Source: CAVQBP01 sp964448105
GTDB taxonomy: Bacteria > Bacteroidota > Ignavibacteria > Ignavibacteriales > Ignavibacteriaceae
Reading direction: 5' to 3'
Assembly (NCBI GenBank): GCA_964448105.1
Contig: CAYUVK010000034.1
Span: 1-44,698 of the forward strand
Length of the DNA stretch: 44,698 nucleotides
The notes under the pieces were generated by a model. It did no database searches, was not told the DNA's origin, and was given only the letters and a program-made list of their open reading frames with translations. The position numbers and the translations under genes were made by a program. Every line of letters begins with the position of its first letter. Position 1 is the first letter of the stretch. Positions 1 to 8,496 of the stretch are shown piece by piece.

Positions 1-52
1 AAATTCATCGCTTTGCTAAATATCCTTTATTTTCTAATGACAAATTTGGGTT
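1..52. repeat. Left copy of a 52-bp inverted repeat found at both window ends
   Basis: These 52 bases are the reverse complement of 44647-44698 with one mismatch (G at position 10 here, where the other copy implies A). Beyond position 52 the two copies diverge within a few bases. Both copies therefore carry the same sequence reading outward from the window. The repeat touches the stop codon of the acetyltransferase at 52. Read outward it has an open frame of about 14 codons (NPNLSLENKGYLAK) before a stop, so it could be the edge of a repeated gene or insertion sequence. Its identity is unknown. Confidence 0.9.
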
Positions 53-630
53 TAATAAAATTTTTTAAAATCTTCACTTGTCATCCCGTAATAATAAAGA
101 TCAACAAGTTCACCTTCATAAGTTTTGTGATCTTTTCTTAAAATTCCTTCTCTTGAAAATCCGCAGCGTTCTGCTAATTCATAACTTCTGTTGTTATTCG
201 TCATTACTCTTAAAAAGAGTCTATTCATAGACAAGTTTTCGAAACTAAATTTGATAATTACGGTTAATGCTTCAGTCATTATCCCCTTACCTTCGTATTC
301 TTCGGAAATAATATACGCTATCTCTCCGCGGGGTATTACCCAATCAATATTTTTCACCGAGATATGACCGATATAATTCCCATCCTCTTTGAACCAAATC
401 CCAAAACTAAAGGCCGATCTTTCCTCCCATTCCTCAATTTTTTTTCTAATATAGTATGCACCACTAAGTTCATCGTGAGTATTTGAAAGCATTATTGGAA
501 AGCTGTCGAGCATTCTATCCCTGTTCTTTTCAATTATTCCATAGAATATTTTTCCATCGCCAATTCTGTATTTTTTTAATATTGTTCTTTTTGTCTTCAG
601 TTCTGCGGCAATTTTTAACAATTCTTCCAT
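52..630 (-). CDS. GNAT N-acetyltransferase, RimJ/RimL type
   Basis: This 192-residue protein should transfer an acetyl group from acetyl-CoA to an amine, either a protein N-terminus or a small molecule. The acetyl-CoA-binding loop of the GNAT fold is visible as EEYEGKGIMTEAL around residues 110-122. It is followed by the RimJ/RimL-like tail with NNNRSYELAERCGF (about 145-158) and GILRKD. That N-x-x-S-x-x-x-x-E-x-x-G-F pattern is characteristic of the subgroup acetylating ribosomal protein N-termini, but the family also includes antibiotic and polyamine acetylases, so the substrate is open. Length is normal for the family. The stop codon abuts the left-end repeat, so nothing can be said about a downstream partner. 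No strong ribosome-binding site precedes the ATG. Confidence 0.85.
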   Translation of the reverse strand: MEELLKIAAELKTKRTILKKYRIGDGKIFYGIIEKNRDRMLDSFPIMLSNTHDELSGAYYIRKKIEEWEERSAFSFGIWFKEDGNYIGHISVKNIDWVIPRGEIAYIISEEYEGKGIMTEALTVIIKFSFENLSMNRLFLRVMTNNNRSYELAERCGFSREGILRKDHKTYEGELVDLYYYGMTSEDFKKFY

Positions 631-696
631 AAAATTTTTTTAAATATTTTGAATAAAAACAAAATTAATTTTTGATAACTCTTCTATTTTGCTGCT

Positions 697-1005
697 CTAA
701 GGCAAGTTCAAAAGATCCCTAAGTAATTCTATAGCTGTATCCACATCTTGGGGTGTTTCCAGGTACTTAGAGATCCACCCGCTCTTTGGTAAAACATGAT
801 GCTGATTTGCCAAACCGGCTGATAAAATTTCATCTTTAATTTTTTTTGTAAAAGGAATATCTACCAAATAATTACCATGAACATGACCAATTTCCCTTTT
901 ACCTAACTTAAATTCAATCCCTCCAAACCTGTGGGGCTCGGAAATTACACCTTCCCATTTCATAACTGAATTTTTTATTTTTTCCTTTGCACTGTTAACC
1001 AGCAT
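697..1005 (-). CDS. Small luciferase-domain (DUF5519-like) protein
   Basis: A 102-residue protein with the conserved phrases of the small family called luciferase domain or DUF5519: EPHRFGGIEFKLGKREIGHVHG (about residues 23-44, split here by description), VDIPF, HHVLPKSGW (about 69-77), and a C-terminal AIELLRDLL helix. The paired histidines in GHVHG and HHVLP are the most conserved points of the family and could bind a ligand or metal, although I know of no established function. There is no signal peptide or membrane segment, so it is probably cytoplasmic. It lies 66 bp upstream of the acetyltransferase on the same strand, and the two could be co-transcribed. Confidence 0.75.
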   Translation of the reverse strand: MLVNSAKEKIKNSVMKWEGVISEPHRFGGIEFKLGKREIGHVHGNYLVDIPFTKKIKDEILSAGLANQHHVLPKSGWISKYLETPQDVDTAIELLRDLLNLP

Positions 1006-1227
1006 AGTTTAACTACCAAATATTTATAAATATTTTAGCAAACAATCGTTTCCCGAAACCATTAAATATAAAATATTTGCTATTAATCCGGCAAGAACAA
1101 ATGATCATTTACATATAAAATGTGATTTATGTTTTGGGGTCTGAGAAATGAATTAAAAGAATTCGTAAAGAAAAGCTTTGATGAGCCAAGCGGAAGGATT
1201 TCCGATTATTCGCAAAAAATATTTTAA

Positions 1228-2067
1228 TTATTCCATATCGAATTGTTCCAAATTTACTTTCTCTATTAAGTGAATATCATCAAGCTTCAAAATTATATCG
1301 CCGTCTGAATTTGTATTATAAGATCTTATAAATTTCGCTCCCCATACTATTTCCTCAAAGGTATATGAATATCTTGAATGGACAACCTGATTAAAAGTAT
1401 CGTCATATCCTTTGATTAATATTAATATTTCAAACTGCTTTTCTTTTAATTCTTCCAAAGATTTTTCGAAAATCGGACTATCATTATCTATTGGATGTAC
1501 AACCGTCCAGCTTAAAGCAAAAAAATGAATACTGTATCTTTCAAGCTTCATATCGTAATATTTTCTATTAAAATTTTTATCTACTAGTACAGCCATAACT
1601 TTAGCTTCGAGATCCATTAAATTATTATTTCTTTGGTTAACTATCCTGAATTGCAGGGAATTTATTCCTTTATAAGGAGCAACAATTGCGTTTTTGCTGT
1701 ATAGAATCCTTGAGAATGGATGAGAAAATCTTCCATATAATAAACCTGTAATTAAAGCGAATGCTAAAACTCCCGCCATAGCCTCAATAGTTACAATAAA
1801 ATTTGCCAATAATCCTTCCGGGATTATGCCGCCATACCCGATAGTTGTAGATGTCTGAACGCTGAAGAAAAAGCAGTTGAAATAATATTCCACCGGTGTT
1901 GGACCGGTAATCCCTTTTAAATTACTTACACCAACTAAAAAATAAACCAGACCAAATAATGAATTAAAAATAACATATGATAAAACAATCAAACCGAAAA
2001 ACTTAGTTCATGAAAGATTTACAAGAAACTAATAAATGGGATTTAATTCAGAACCTTATTTATTTTT
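1228..2067 (-). pseudogene. Inward-rectifier potassium channel (KirBac-like) with a broken 5' end
   Basis: The intact part (1228-1992) encodes a first membrane helix, a pore helix with selectivity filter TSTTIGYGG, a second membrane helix, and the immunoglobulin-like cytoplasmic domain of KirBac channels. The only available start for it is a TTG at 1992 with no ribosome-binding site, and it lacks the N-terminal slide helix. Homology continues in the same frame upstream: Y-stop-FLVNLS-stop-TKFFGLIV. The family has roughly YHWLLTLSWPRF here, so TAG (2029-2031) and TGA (2008-2010) sit at a conserved His/Gln-like and Trp codon. A further fragment KNK-stop-GSELN near 2044-2067 resembles the NRDGSFN segment. 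I read this as a pseudogene whose 3' two thirds are still intact. A truncated but functional channel or sequencing errors are the alternatives. Confidence 0.6.
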
Positions 2068-2150
2068 ACGAACCTTAGTAACTACAATTAACTCAAAAGA
2101 CACAAGACCATATTACCTTATTTTTACGACATAATTTCTTCCTGAACATC

Positions 2151-2176
2151 TAAGCTTCAAATTTAAGCTTCATATT
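2151..2176. repeat. Tandem 13-bp direct repeat
   Basis: Two adjacent units, TAAGCTTCAAATT and TAAGCTTCATATT, differ at one base. They lie between the broken potassium-channel gene and the 3' end of the MFS gene. They may be a decayed regulatory site or simple repeat expansion; no function can be assigned. Confidence 0.6.
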
Positions 2177-2206
2177 TCTGTAATTGAAAGTTTCAAATCG
2201 ATTTAA

Positions 2207-3364
2207 TTAATCCTTACTTAATTTAAAAAGTGAAAAAGCAATAATTAAACTAACTGTCGAGGAAAGATAAAAAGGAACCGATGAACCGAACGCGTCCCAT
2301 AGATAACCGGCTAAAATTGAACCGGCAAACATTGCAATACTCGATACCATAGTGATTAAACCAACCGCAGAAGCAACTTTTTCATAGGATACTAAATCAG
2401 ATACCCAGGCTTTTAAAATTCCTTCTGTTGATGCGGCATAAATTCCGTATAAAGCAAATAGAACCCAGGTTAGAATAAAATTATCCGAAGCTGCAAATCC
2501 AAAATAAACAGCCGAAAATATTACCAATCCTGCAATATATATTTTTTTCTTTCCAATCTTATCGGATATCAAACCTGCCGGGTAAGAAGTACCTGCATAA
2601 ATTAAATTATAAAAAACATAACCTAAAATAGCTATTGTATCCGAATGTGATATGTTTCGCGATTTTAAAATCAAAAAAACATCGCTGCTGTTAACTAAAG
2701 AAAAAATTGTAATTAAAATGACTAATGATTTGTAAACCTGCGGGGATTTTTTCCAAAATAATTTATATTCTATTTTTCGTTTTTCCTTAACTTCAATTTT
2801 TTTGTCCTTAATGAAAAAAGTAAAAGTAACAGCAATGATTGAAGGAATAAAAGCAAGTATGAAAATAATATTGTAGTTATAATCATATATTCTTAAAAGC
2901 AGTAATGCAATTAAAGGACCTAAAACTGCTCCAAGCGTATCCATTCCCCTATGAAATCCAAATATTGCTCCAGTATTATTACTATTTGAATACCCTGCTA
3001 ATAAAGCATCTCTTGGTGCTGTCCGCATCCCTTTTCCAATCCTATCCGTTACTCTTGATATAAGCACCACGAAAACTCTTGGAAAAATTCCGGGTAACGG
3101 TTTTGATAATGCAGAAATGCTGTAACCTCCAACGACAAATATTGAACGTTTCCCTAATTTATCGGATAAGAACCCAAAGTATCCTTTTAAAAATCCTGCT
3201 GTTATTTCAGCCAGACCTTCAATTAAACCAACGGAAACCATTGATGCACCCAAAACCGAAGCAAGAAAAATAGGAGTAACCGGATAAAGCATCTCGCTTG
3301 CCATATCGGTAAACAAGCTGATTAATCCTAAAATAATCACCTGCTTTGGAATTTTTTTAAGCAT
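2207..3364 (-). CDS. MFS transporter
   Basis: A 385-residue major facilitator superfamily permease with about 12 hydrophobic segments. The N-terminal half carries GLISLFTDMASEMLYP and the loop 2-3 signature FGFLSDKLGKRS. The stretch TDRIGKGMRTAPRDAL (about residues 106-121) is typical of an MFS subgroup of unknown substrate common in Bacteroidota, deltaproteobacteria and archaea. A matching loop ISDKIGKKK occurs in the second half. It should sit in the inner membrane and move a small solute with ion coupling. Direction and substrate cannot be read from sequence. It is flanked by the M16 peptidase terminator upstream and the decayed channel gene downstream, so it is probably transcribed alone. 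Confidence 0.85.
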   Translation of the reverse strand: MLKKIPKQVIILGLISLFTDMASEMLYPVTPIFLASVLGASMVSVGLIEGLAEITAGFLKGYFGFLSDKLGKRSIFVVGGYSISALSKPLPGIFPRVFVVLISRVTDRIGKGMRTAPRDALLAGYSNSNNTGAIFGFHRGMDTLGAVLGPLIALLLLRIYDYNYNIIFILAFIPSIIAVTFTFFIKDKKIEVKEKRKIEYKLFWKKSPQVYKSLVILITIFSLVNSSDVFLILKSRNISHSDTIAILGYVFYNLIYAGTSYPAGLISDKIGKKKIYIAGLVIFSAVYFGFAASDNFILTWVLFALYGIYAASTEGILKAWVSDLVSYEKVASAVGLITMVSSIAMFAGSILAGYLWDAFGSSVPFYLSSTVSLIIAFSLFKLSKD

Positions 3365-3492
3365 AAATATGAATTAAAATTTTTACGGGATGGGTTTTAA
3401 TATAGGTAAAAAAATATTTTGATAAAATGATCCTTTATCAATATGATTTTAGGTAATTGGTATGAGGATAAAAAAAATTTTGTTTTTACAAC

Positions 3493-3522
3493 AAACCCGG
3501 TTTCTTAATAGAAACCGGGTTT
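3493..3522 (-). terminator. Rho-independent terminator after the M16 peptidase gene
   Basis: A perfect 12-bp stem (AAACCCGGTTTC and its complement) with a 6-nt loop lies 9 bp past the stop codon of the M16 peptidase gene. On the minus strand it is followed by a T-rich tract, so it should end that transcript and insulate the MFS gene. Confidence 0.85.
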
Positions 3523-3530
3523 ATACACTT

Positions 3531-6269
3531 TTAGATCTCTTCCCCTTCACTATTAATAATTTTTACTTCATAACCTAAGTTTTTTATTCCCTGTTCTATT
3601 TTTGATTGATCGCCTACTACAATCCAGATCATATTACCCGGTTTGATAATTTTGTTCGCTGCTTTTTTAATATCGCTAATATTCAAATTCTTTACATTCG
3701 GGGCGTAAGTTTTGTAATAATTATCCTGGAGATTATAGACAACAATATCAGTCAAATAATCAACAACATCACCAATAGTCTCCCATCTGCCTGGAAGTTC
3801 CAGAACTTGATTCTGTTTTGCCTTTTGTAGTTCATCTTCCGTAGGCGGTTTACTCCCCACAAACTGTGTTAATTCTTTACTCATCTCCTGCATTGCATCT
3901 CTAGTTTTATCTGTCTGTACCGGCGCATAAGTAACAAATGGTCTTTGTGCTCTCAATCCTCTAATAACACTTCTTGCGCCATAAGTCCAATGTTTATCTT
4001 CACGCAGATTCATATTTATTCTTGAAGTAAACATACCTCCGAAAATATTGTTCGCTGTCTCTGCGGCAATATCATTCATTTCAGATTTGGGAGGAACAAT
4101 ATCTGCAGCAAATATTACAGATTGGGGGGCATCAGGAATATTTATTAAATATACAACCGGTTTATCTGCATTCTTTACATTTCCCATTTTCTTCTCGGGA
4201 ACTTCTCCTCTTTTCCAGCCACTAAATAATTTTTCCAGTTTAGGTTTTAATTCATCAAGTGAAGCATCACCTGCGATAATTAAAGCAGCATTATTCGGTT
4301 TAAACCATGTATTGTGAAATTTAACGAGATCATCTCTTGTAATTTTCTCAATTGTTTCTTTATCCCCGTTTCCTCTCCATGTCGTTCCATAAGCACTATT
4401 CTTTCCGTATAAAAGAATTGGGAGCACTCTAAATCCCGCTAAAATTGGTGAAGCTTTTTCCTGTTCAATTGCAGCCAGCCTTTCTTTCTTCAGCCGGGTA
4501 AGTTCCTTTTCCGGAAAAGAAGGTTTTAAAATTATATCTGCAAAAAGATTTAAGGATTTATCCATATTAAATTTTAAAGTTGAGAGGCTAACGGTAGAAT
4601 TATCAACATTTGAACCTGAATATAAATGCGCTCCGAGCTTAAGGAGCTCGTCGCTTATCCGAAGAGCATCTAAAGATTTTGTTCCTTCATCCATCATATC
4701 CGAAGTTAAGCTTGCAAGCCCCGGTACTCCAAATTGATCTGCTGAAAAACCGGCATTTACAACTAAATTAAATTCTACCAAAGGAACAGATGTTCTTTTT
4801 GCTAAGATAATTTTTAAACCGTTCGAAAGAGTTGTTTCCTGGAAATCGGGAAACTTTGCTTCCGGCGGAGTGCCGGTTTCCGGAAGCTTTGATCTATCAA
4901 CTGTTGATACCGAAGTTGTGTAATCAGGATAAGGAAGAACTTCCAAAATAAATTTACCATCGGTTAGCCATCTGATTCCAGCTTCTTTGATGTCCTGTGG
5001 AGTAGAATTATTAACCCAATTTAACCTGGTTTTATAAAAATCGGGTGAACCTGTAAATACTTCTCCCTGGGCTAATATATCCGAAGTACCTCCAAAGCCT
5101 CCTATTCTTTCAATACCTCTTACAAAAGTTGATATATGGTTGGCTTTGACTTTTTCAAGTTCCTCTTTTGTAGGTCCATCCTTTAGCAGCTTATTTAATT
5201 CCTCATCAATTTCGGATTCAATTCTTGATAATGGTATTCCTTCTTTTGCGGTTGCAACTATTTGAAACTGGCTTCCAATTTCTCCCGGTGAATAATAAGC
5301 ATGAACATCTGTTGCAATCTGTTCATCATAAACTAATCTTTTGTATAACCTGGAAGTCTTGCCCATAGCCAAAACATCACTTAAAAGATCTAAATAAGCC
5401 AAATCCTGTGCACCATATTCAGGAACATTCCAAACTTCATAAACTCTTGCCTGCGGTACTCTATCCTGCATTGTCATTCTTTTAGTACCGGTCATTTTAG
5501 CAATCCAGATTTTTTGATGTTCTATTGGGGGACCTGGAGGAATATCTCCAAAATATTTTTCAACTTTTAATTTTATTGAATCGGTATTTACATCGCCGGC
5601 AATAGACAGAATAGCATTTGCCGCACCATAATATTTTTTAAACCAGTTTTTAACATCGGATAAAGAAGCAGAATCCAGGTCTTGCATATAACCGATTGTC
5701 TGCCAATGATAGGGATGATTTTCCGGGTACGAATTTTCAGAAATAGCCCAGGCAATTTTCCTTCCGTACGGTCTATTTTCTCCCTGCCGTTTTTCATTTT
5801 GAACAACTCCCCTTTGTTCATCAAGTTTAGCCTGATCAATGGCACCAAGCAAATGTCCCATCCTATCCGATTCCATCCATAATGCAAGATCAACTGCAGA
5901 GGTTTGTACATCTTCAAAATAGTTTGTTCTATCCTCATTTGTGGTTCCATTCATATCTGTTGCACCGACTCTTTCCATTGCCTGAAAATAATCATCGTTA
6001 AAATGTTCACTCCCGTTAAACATTAAATGTTCAAACAAATGTGCAAAACCCGTCTTCCCTTTTGTCTCGTTTTTTGAACCGACATGATACCAAACATTTA
6101 CGGCTACAATCGGAGCTTTATGATCTTCATGTACAATAAGTGTTAAGCCGTTGTTTAAAACAAACTTCTTATACGGGATATCTATTTTCGAAATATCCTG
6201 CGGAAAGATTTTAACACCTGCTAAAAACAAAAATGAGAGTATTAATAAAAAAATAGTCTTACTTGTCAT
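3531..6269 (-). CDS. Secreted M16 (pitrilysin/insulinase-like) zinc peptidase
   Basis: A 912-residue exported protein with two M16 units in one chain. After an N-terminal signal peptide (about 1-24), the first unit carries the inverted zinc motif HLFEH (His77, Glu80, His81) with the third ligand about 78 residues later in VVQNEKRQ (Glu159), so it should be catalytically active. The second half (from about residue 470) keeps the fold but has LASLTSDMM where HxxEH would be, as in the inactive half of two-domain M16 enzymes. It probably degrades peptides in the periplasm. An AAGGAG ribosome-binding site precedes the ATG at the expected spacing. It is divergent from oligoendopeptidase F (6473), so two peptidase genes share one 203-bp promoter region. 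Confidence 0.93.
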   Translation of the reverse strand: MTSKTIFLLILSFLFLAGVKIFPQDISKIDIPYKKFVLNNGLTLIVHEDHKAPIVAVNVWYHVGSKNETKGKTGFAHLFEHLMFNGSEHFNDDYFQAMERVGATDMNGTTNEDRTNYFEDVQTSAVDLALWMESDRMGHLLGAIDQAKLDEQRGVVQNEKRQGENRPYGRKIAWAISENSYPENHPYHWQTIGYMQDLDSASLSDVKNWFKKYYGAANAILSIAGDVNTDSIKLKVEKYFGDIPPGPPIEHQKIWIAKMTGTKRMTMQDRVPQARVYEVWNVPEYGAQDLAYLDLLSDVLAMGKTSRLYKRLVYDEQIATDVHAYYSPGEIGSQFQIVATAKEGIPLSRIESEIDEELNKLLKDGPTKEELEKVKANHISTFVRGIERIGGFGGTSDILAQGEVFTGSPDFYKTRLNWVNNSTPQDIKEAGIRWLTDGKFILEVLPYPDYTTSVSTVDRSKLPETGTPPEAKFPDFQETTLSNGLKIILAKRTSVPLVEFNLVVNAGFSADQFGVPGLASLTSDMMDEGTKSLDALRISDELLKLGAHLYSGSNVDNSTVSLSTLKFNMDKSLNLFADIILKPSFPEKELTRLKKERLAAIEQEKASPILAGFRVLPILLYGKNSAYGTTWRGNGDKETIEKITRDDLVKFHNTWFKPNNAALIIAGDASLDELKPKLEKLFSGWKRGEVPEKKMGNVKNADKPVVYLINIPDAPQSVIFAADIVPPKSEMNDIAAETANNIFGGMFTSRINMNLREDKHWTYGARSVIRGLRAQRPFVTYAPVQTDKTRDAMQEMSKELTQFVGSKPPTEDELQKAKQNQVLELPGRWETIGDVVDYLTDIVVYNLQDNYYKTYAPNVKNLNISDIKKAANKIIKPGNMIWIVVGDQSKIEQGIKNLGYEVKIINSEGEEI

Positions 6270-6472
6270 TTATGATTCTCCTTTCAATGAAAAACAGCAA
6301 AATATAGTAATGTTAAAAATAGTGAATTTTTTTTATGATAACCGGACAAATAATTATTCAAAAGGTTAAGCTATTTTAATTTATTTTCTTAACTTCCCTG
6401 ACAATTTTTTAATTTAAATAATTATTTTTTTACACTAGTAAAATTATATCGTTAATCGTCGGAGGGTATAAA
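6270..6472. promoter_or_regulatory. Divergent promoter region between two peptidase genes
   Basis: This 203-bp AT-rich gap separates the starts of the M16 peptidase (minus) and oligoendopeptidase F (plus), so it must contain both promoters. Ribosome-binding sites are clear on both sides (AAGGAG and GGAGG). I could not assign -35/-10 elements with confidence. Confidence 0.5.
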
Positions 6473-8362
6473 ATGAAAATGTTTTCATTTCTTATAACAG
6501 CAGTTTTAACTTTTATTTTCTCTACACAATTATATTCTCAAAAAGTCTATGAAACCAGGGACGAAATTCCCGCAGAATATAAGTGGAATCTAAATGATAT
6601 TTATAAAAACTGGGATGAATGGGAAGCAGGACTGCAGAAGTTGCAGAAGATAACGGATGAAATTGTAGGTTATCAAGGGAAATTGAAAGAATCACCAGAT
6701 AATTTATTAAAAGTTGAAAAACTAATTGATGACTGGAAAATTCTCGCATATAAAGTATATACTTTTGCCCTATTAACTAGGGATTCAGATACAAGAAACC
6801 AGGAAATGAATGCAAAGCTTCAGCAGGCTCAAATAATGTTCTCAAAATTCAATACAACAACATCATGGATAAATCCTGAAATGCTTCAAATACCCTGGGA
6901 GACAATGAAAAAGTGGCTTGAGGATTCAGCTTTCAAACCTTACCGTTTTGGAATTGAAGATCTTTACCGTCAGCAGGCACATGTTTTAGACGAAAGCAAG
7001 GAAACTTTACTTTCTTATTTTGCAAGGTTTAACCAGGCACCAAGAGATATTTATACAAACCTTTCCACGGCAGATGTTGACTTTCCGACAATTACTTTAT
7101 CCAACGGAGACAAAATCCAGGTAACTAATGGAAATTACAGCAGGGTTTTAGCTACAAATTATAACCAGGAAGATAGAAAGAATACTTTCGAAGCACATTA
7201 CGGCGTTTACAAAGCTAATGAAAATACATATGCTGCAATTTATAATGCTGTCTGTCAGAAAGATTGGTCAGAAGCTCAAGCAAGGAATTATAAATCCTGC
7301 CTTGAAGCACAGCTTGACGGCAACAATATCCCCGTCGCCGTTTATGAAAATCTTGTAAACACAGTAAAGGCAAATACTGAACCTCTTAAAAAATATAATA
7401 TATTAAGAAAAAAAATCCTCGGTCTAAAAGAATATCATAGTTATGACGGTTCTATTCCCCTAACAGACTTCAATAAAACCTATCCTTATGAAGAAGCAAA
7501 GAAGTGGGTGCTGGCATCTGTAAAACCATTAGGTAAGGATTATCAATCAAAAATGGAAAATGCACTTAAAGGAGGCTGGATTGATGTTTTTGAAAATAAA
7601 GGAAAAACATCAGGTGCTTATTCCGCCGGAGTTTACGGTGTTCATCCATATATGCTGATGAACTATAATGAAACTCTTGACAATGTATTTACACTCGGAC
7701 ATGAACTTGGTCATACAATGCATACCTTATTATCCGATGAAAACCAGCCGTTCGCCACATCGGATTATACAATCTTTGTTGCCGAAGTTGCATCAACGTT
7801 TAATGAAGACTTGCTCCTGGATTATCTTTTAACTCAAACAAAAGACCCGAAAGAAAGAATAAATTTATTGCAGCAGGCAATCAGGGGTATTACAGGAACA
7901 TTTTATTTCCAAACTCTTTTAGCTGATTTTGAACTGCAGGTCCATAAATTAGTTGAAGAAGGAAAACCGGTTACTGCTGAGGTCTTAAATAAAATTATGG
8001 ATGATTTATTTACAACATATTATGGTGATACATATTCCAAAGATGAAATACTGGACAGGGTATGGGCAAGAATTCCGCATATATACAGAACTCCATTTTA
8101 TGTTTTTCAATATGCAACATGTTTTGCTTCTTCAGCAAAATTGCACAATGATGTAACAACCGGCTCAGAAGCAGATAGGGAAGCTGCAAGAGAAAGATAT
8201 TTGAACCTGTTAAAATCCGGCGGCAGCGATTATCCGATGGAAGAATTAAAAAAAGCCGGAGTGGATTTAACAAAACCGGAAACAGTTAATGCAGTTATAA
8301 ACCAGCTTGATAAGCTTGTAACTCAATTAGATGAAGAAATAAATAAATTGGATAAACAATAA
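6473..8362 (+). CDS. pepF: Exported oligoendopeptidase F-like M3 metallopeptidase
   Basis: A 629-residue zinc peptidase of family M3B. The catalytic motif is FTLGHELGHTMH (His410, Glu411, His414), and the third zinc ligand is expected in the following helix FVAEVASTFNE. Length matches PepF (about 600 residues) with an additional N-terminal signal peptide (about 1-22), so this version is likely periplasmic, not cytosolic. It should cleave short peptides, complementing the M16 enzyme encoded divergently. A strong GGAGG lies 8 bases before the ATG. Twelve bases past the stop a 60-nt hairpin begins (8374-8433) that may act as a terminator. Confidence 0.92.
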   Translation: MKMFSFLITAVLTFIFSTQLYSQKVYETRDEIPAEYKWNLNDIYKNWDEWEAGLQKLQKITDEIVGYQGKLKESPDNLLKVEKLIDDWKILAYKVYTFALLTRDSDTRNQEMNAKLQQAQIMFSKFNTTTSWINPEMLQIPWETMKKWLEDSAFKPYRFGIEDLYRQQAHVLDESKETLLSYFARFNQAPRDIYTNLSTADVDFPTITLSNGDKIQVTNGNYSRVLATNYNQEDRKNTFEAHYGVYKANENTYAAIYNAVCQKDWSEAQARNYKSCLEAQLDGNNIPVAVYENLVNTVKANTEPLKKYNILRKKILGLKEYHSYDGSIPLTDFNKTYPYEEAKKWVLASVKPLGKDYQSKMENALKGGWIDVFENKGKTSGAYSAGVYGVHPYMLMNYNETLDNVFTLGHELGHTMHTLLSDENQPFATSDYTIFVAEVASTFNEDLLLDYLLTQTKDPKERINLLQQAIRGITGTFYFQTLLADFELQVHKLVEEGKPVTAEVLNKIMDDLFTTYYGDTYSKDEILDRVWARIPHIYRTPFYVFQYATCFASSAKLHNDVTTGSEADREAARERYLNLLKSGGSDYPMEELKKAGVDLTKPETVNAVINQLDKLVTQLDEEINKLDKQ

Positions 8363-8373
8363 TTTTTGTTTTA

Positions 8374-8433
8374 GTGTCTTAGTGGTAAAAAATTAGCAGT
8401 TTAAATTAAACTACTGTTTTGCCGCTAAGACAC
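8374..8433. repeat. 60-nt intergenic hairpin element
   Basis: The arms GTGTCTTAGTGG and CCGCTAAGACAC pair over 12 bp with one G-U. Pairing continues inward to about 17 bp, and an inner AGTTTA/TAAACT stem closes on a 3-nt loop. The phrase resembles short palindromic intergenic repeats scattered in many Bacteroidota-like genomes. It lies between pepF and the AlkD gene and has no clear T-tract, so it may be a REP/MITE-like element, a terminator, or both. Confidence 0.75.
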
Positions 8434-8496
8434 ACGAATAATATTGTAAAGAAATTTTCTTATTCAGAATTACTCACCCTTAAAAACTCAATATTT

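Noticed and set aside
1129..1227. A 32-codon ORF on the plus strand, MFWGLRNELKEFVKKSF... ending just before the Kir gene stop
   Set aside because: No ribosome-binding site and too short to judge. It has plausible amphipathic character and could be a gene remnant, but I cannot support it as a gene.
8419..8496. N-terminal extension of the AlkD gene from TTG 8419
   Set aside because: The start lies inside the intergenic hairpin, lacks a ribosome-binding site, and the added residues do not resemble the family.
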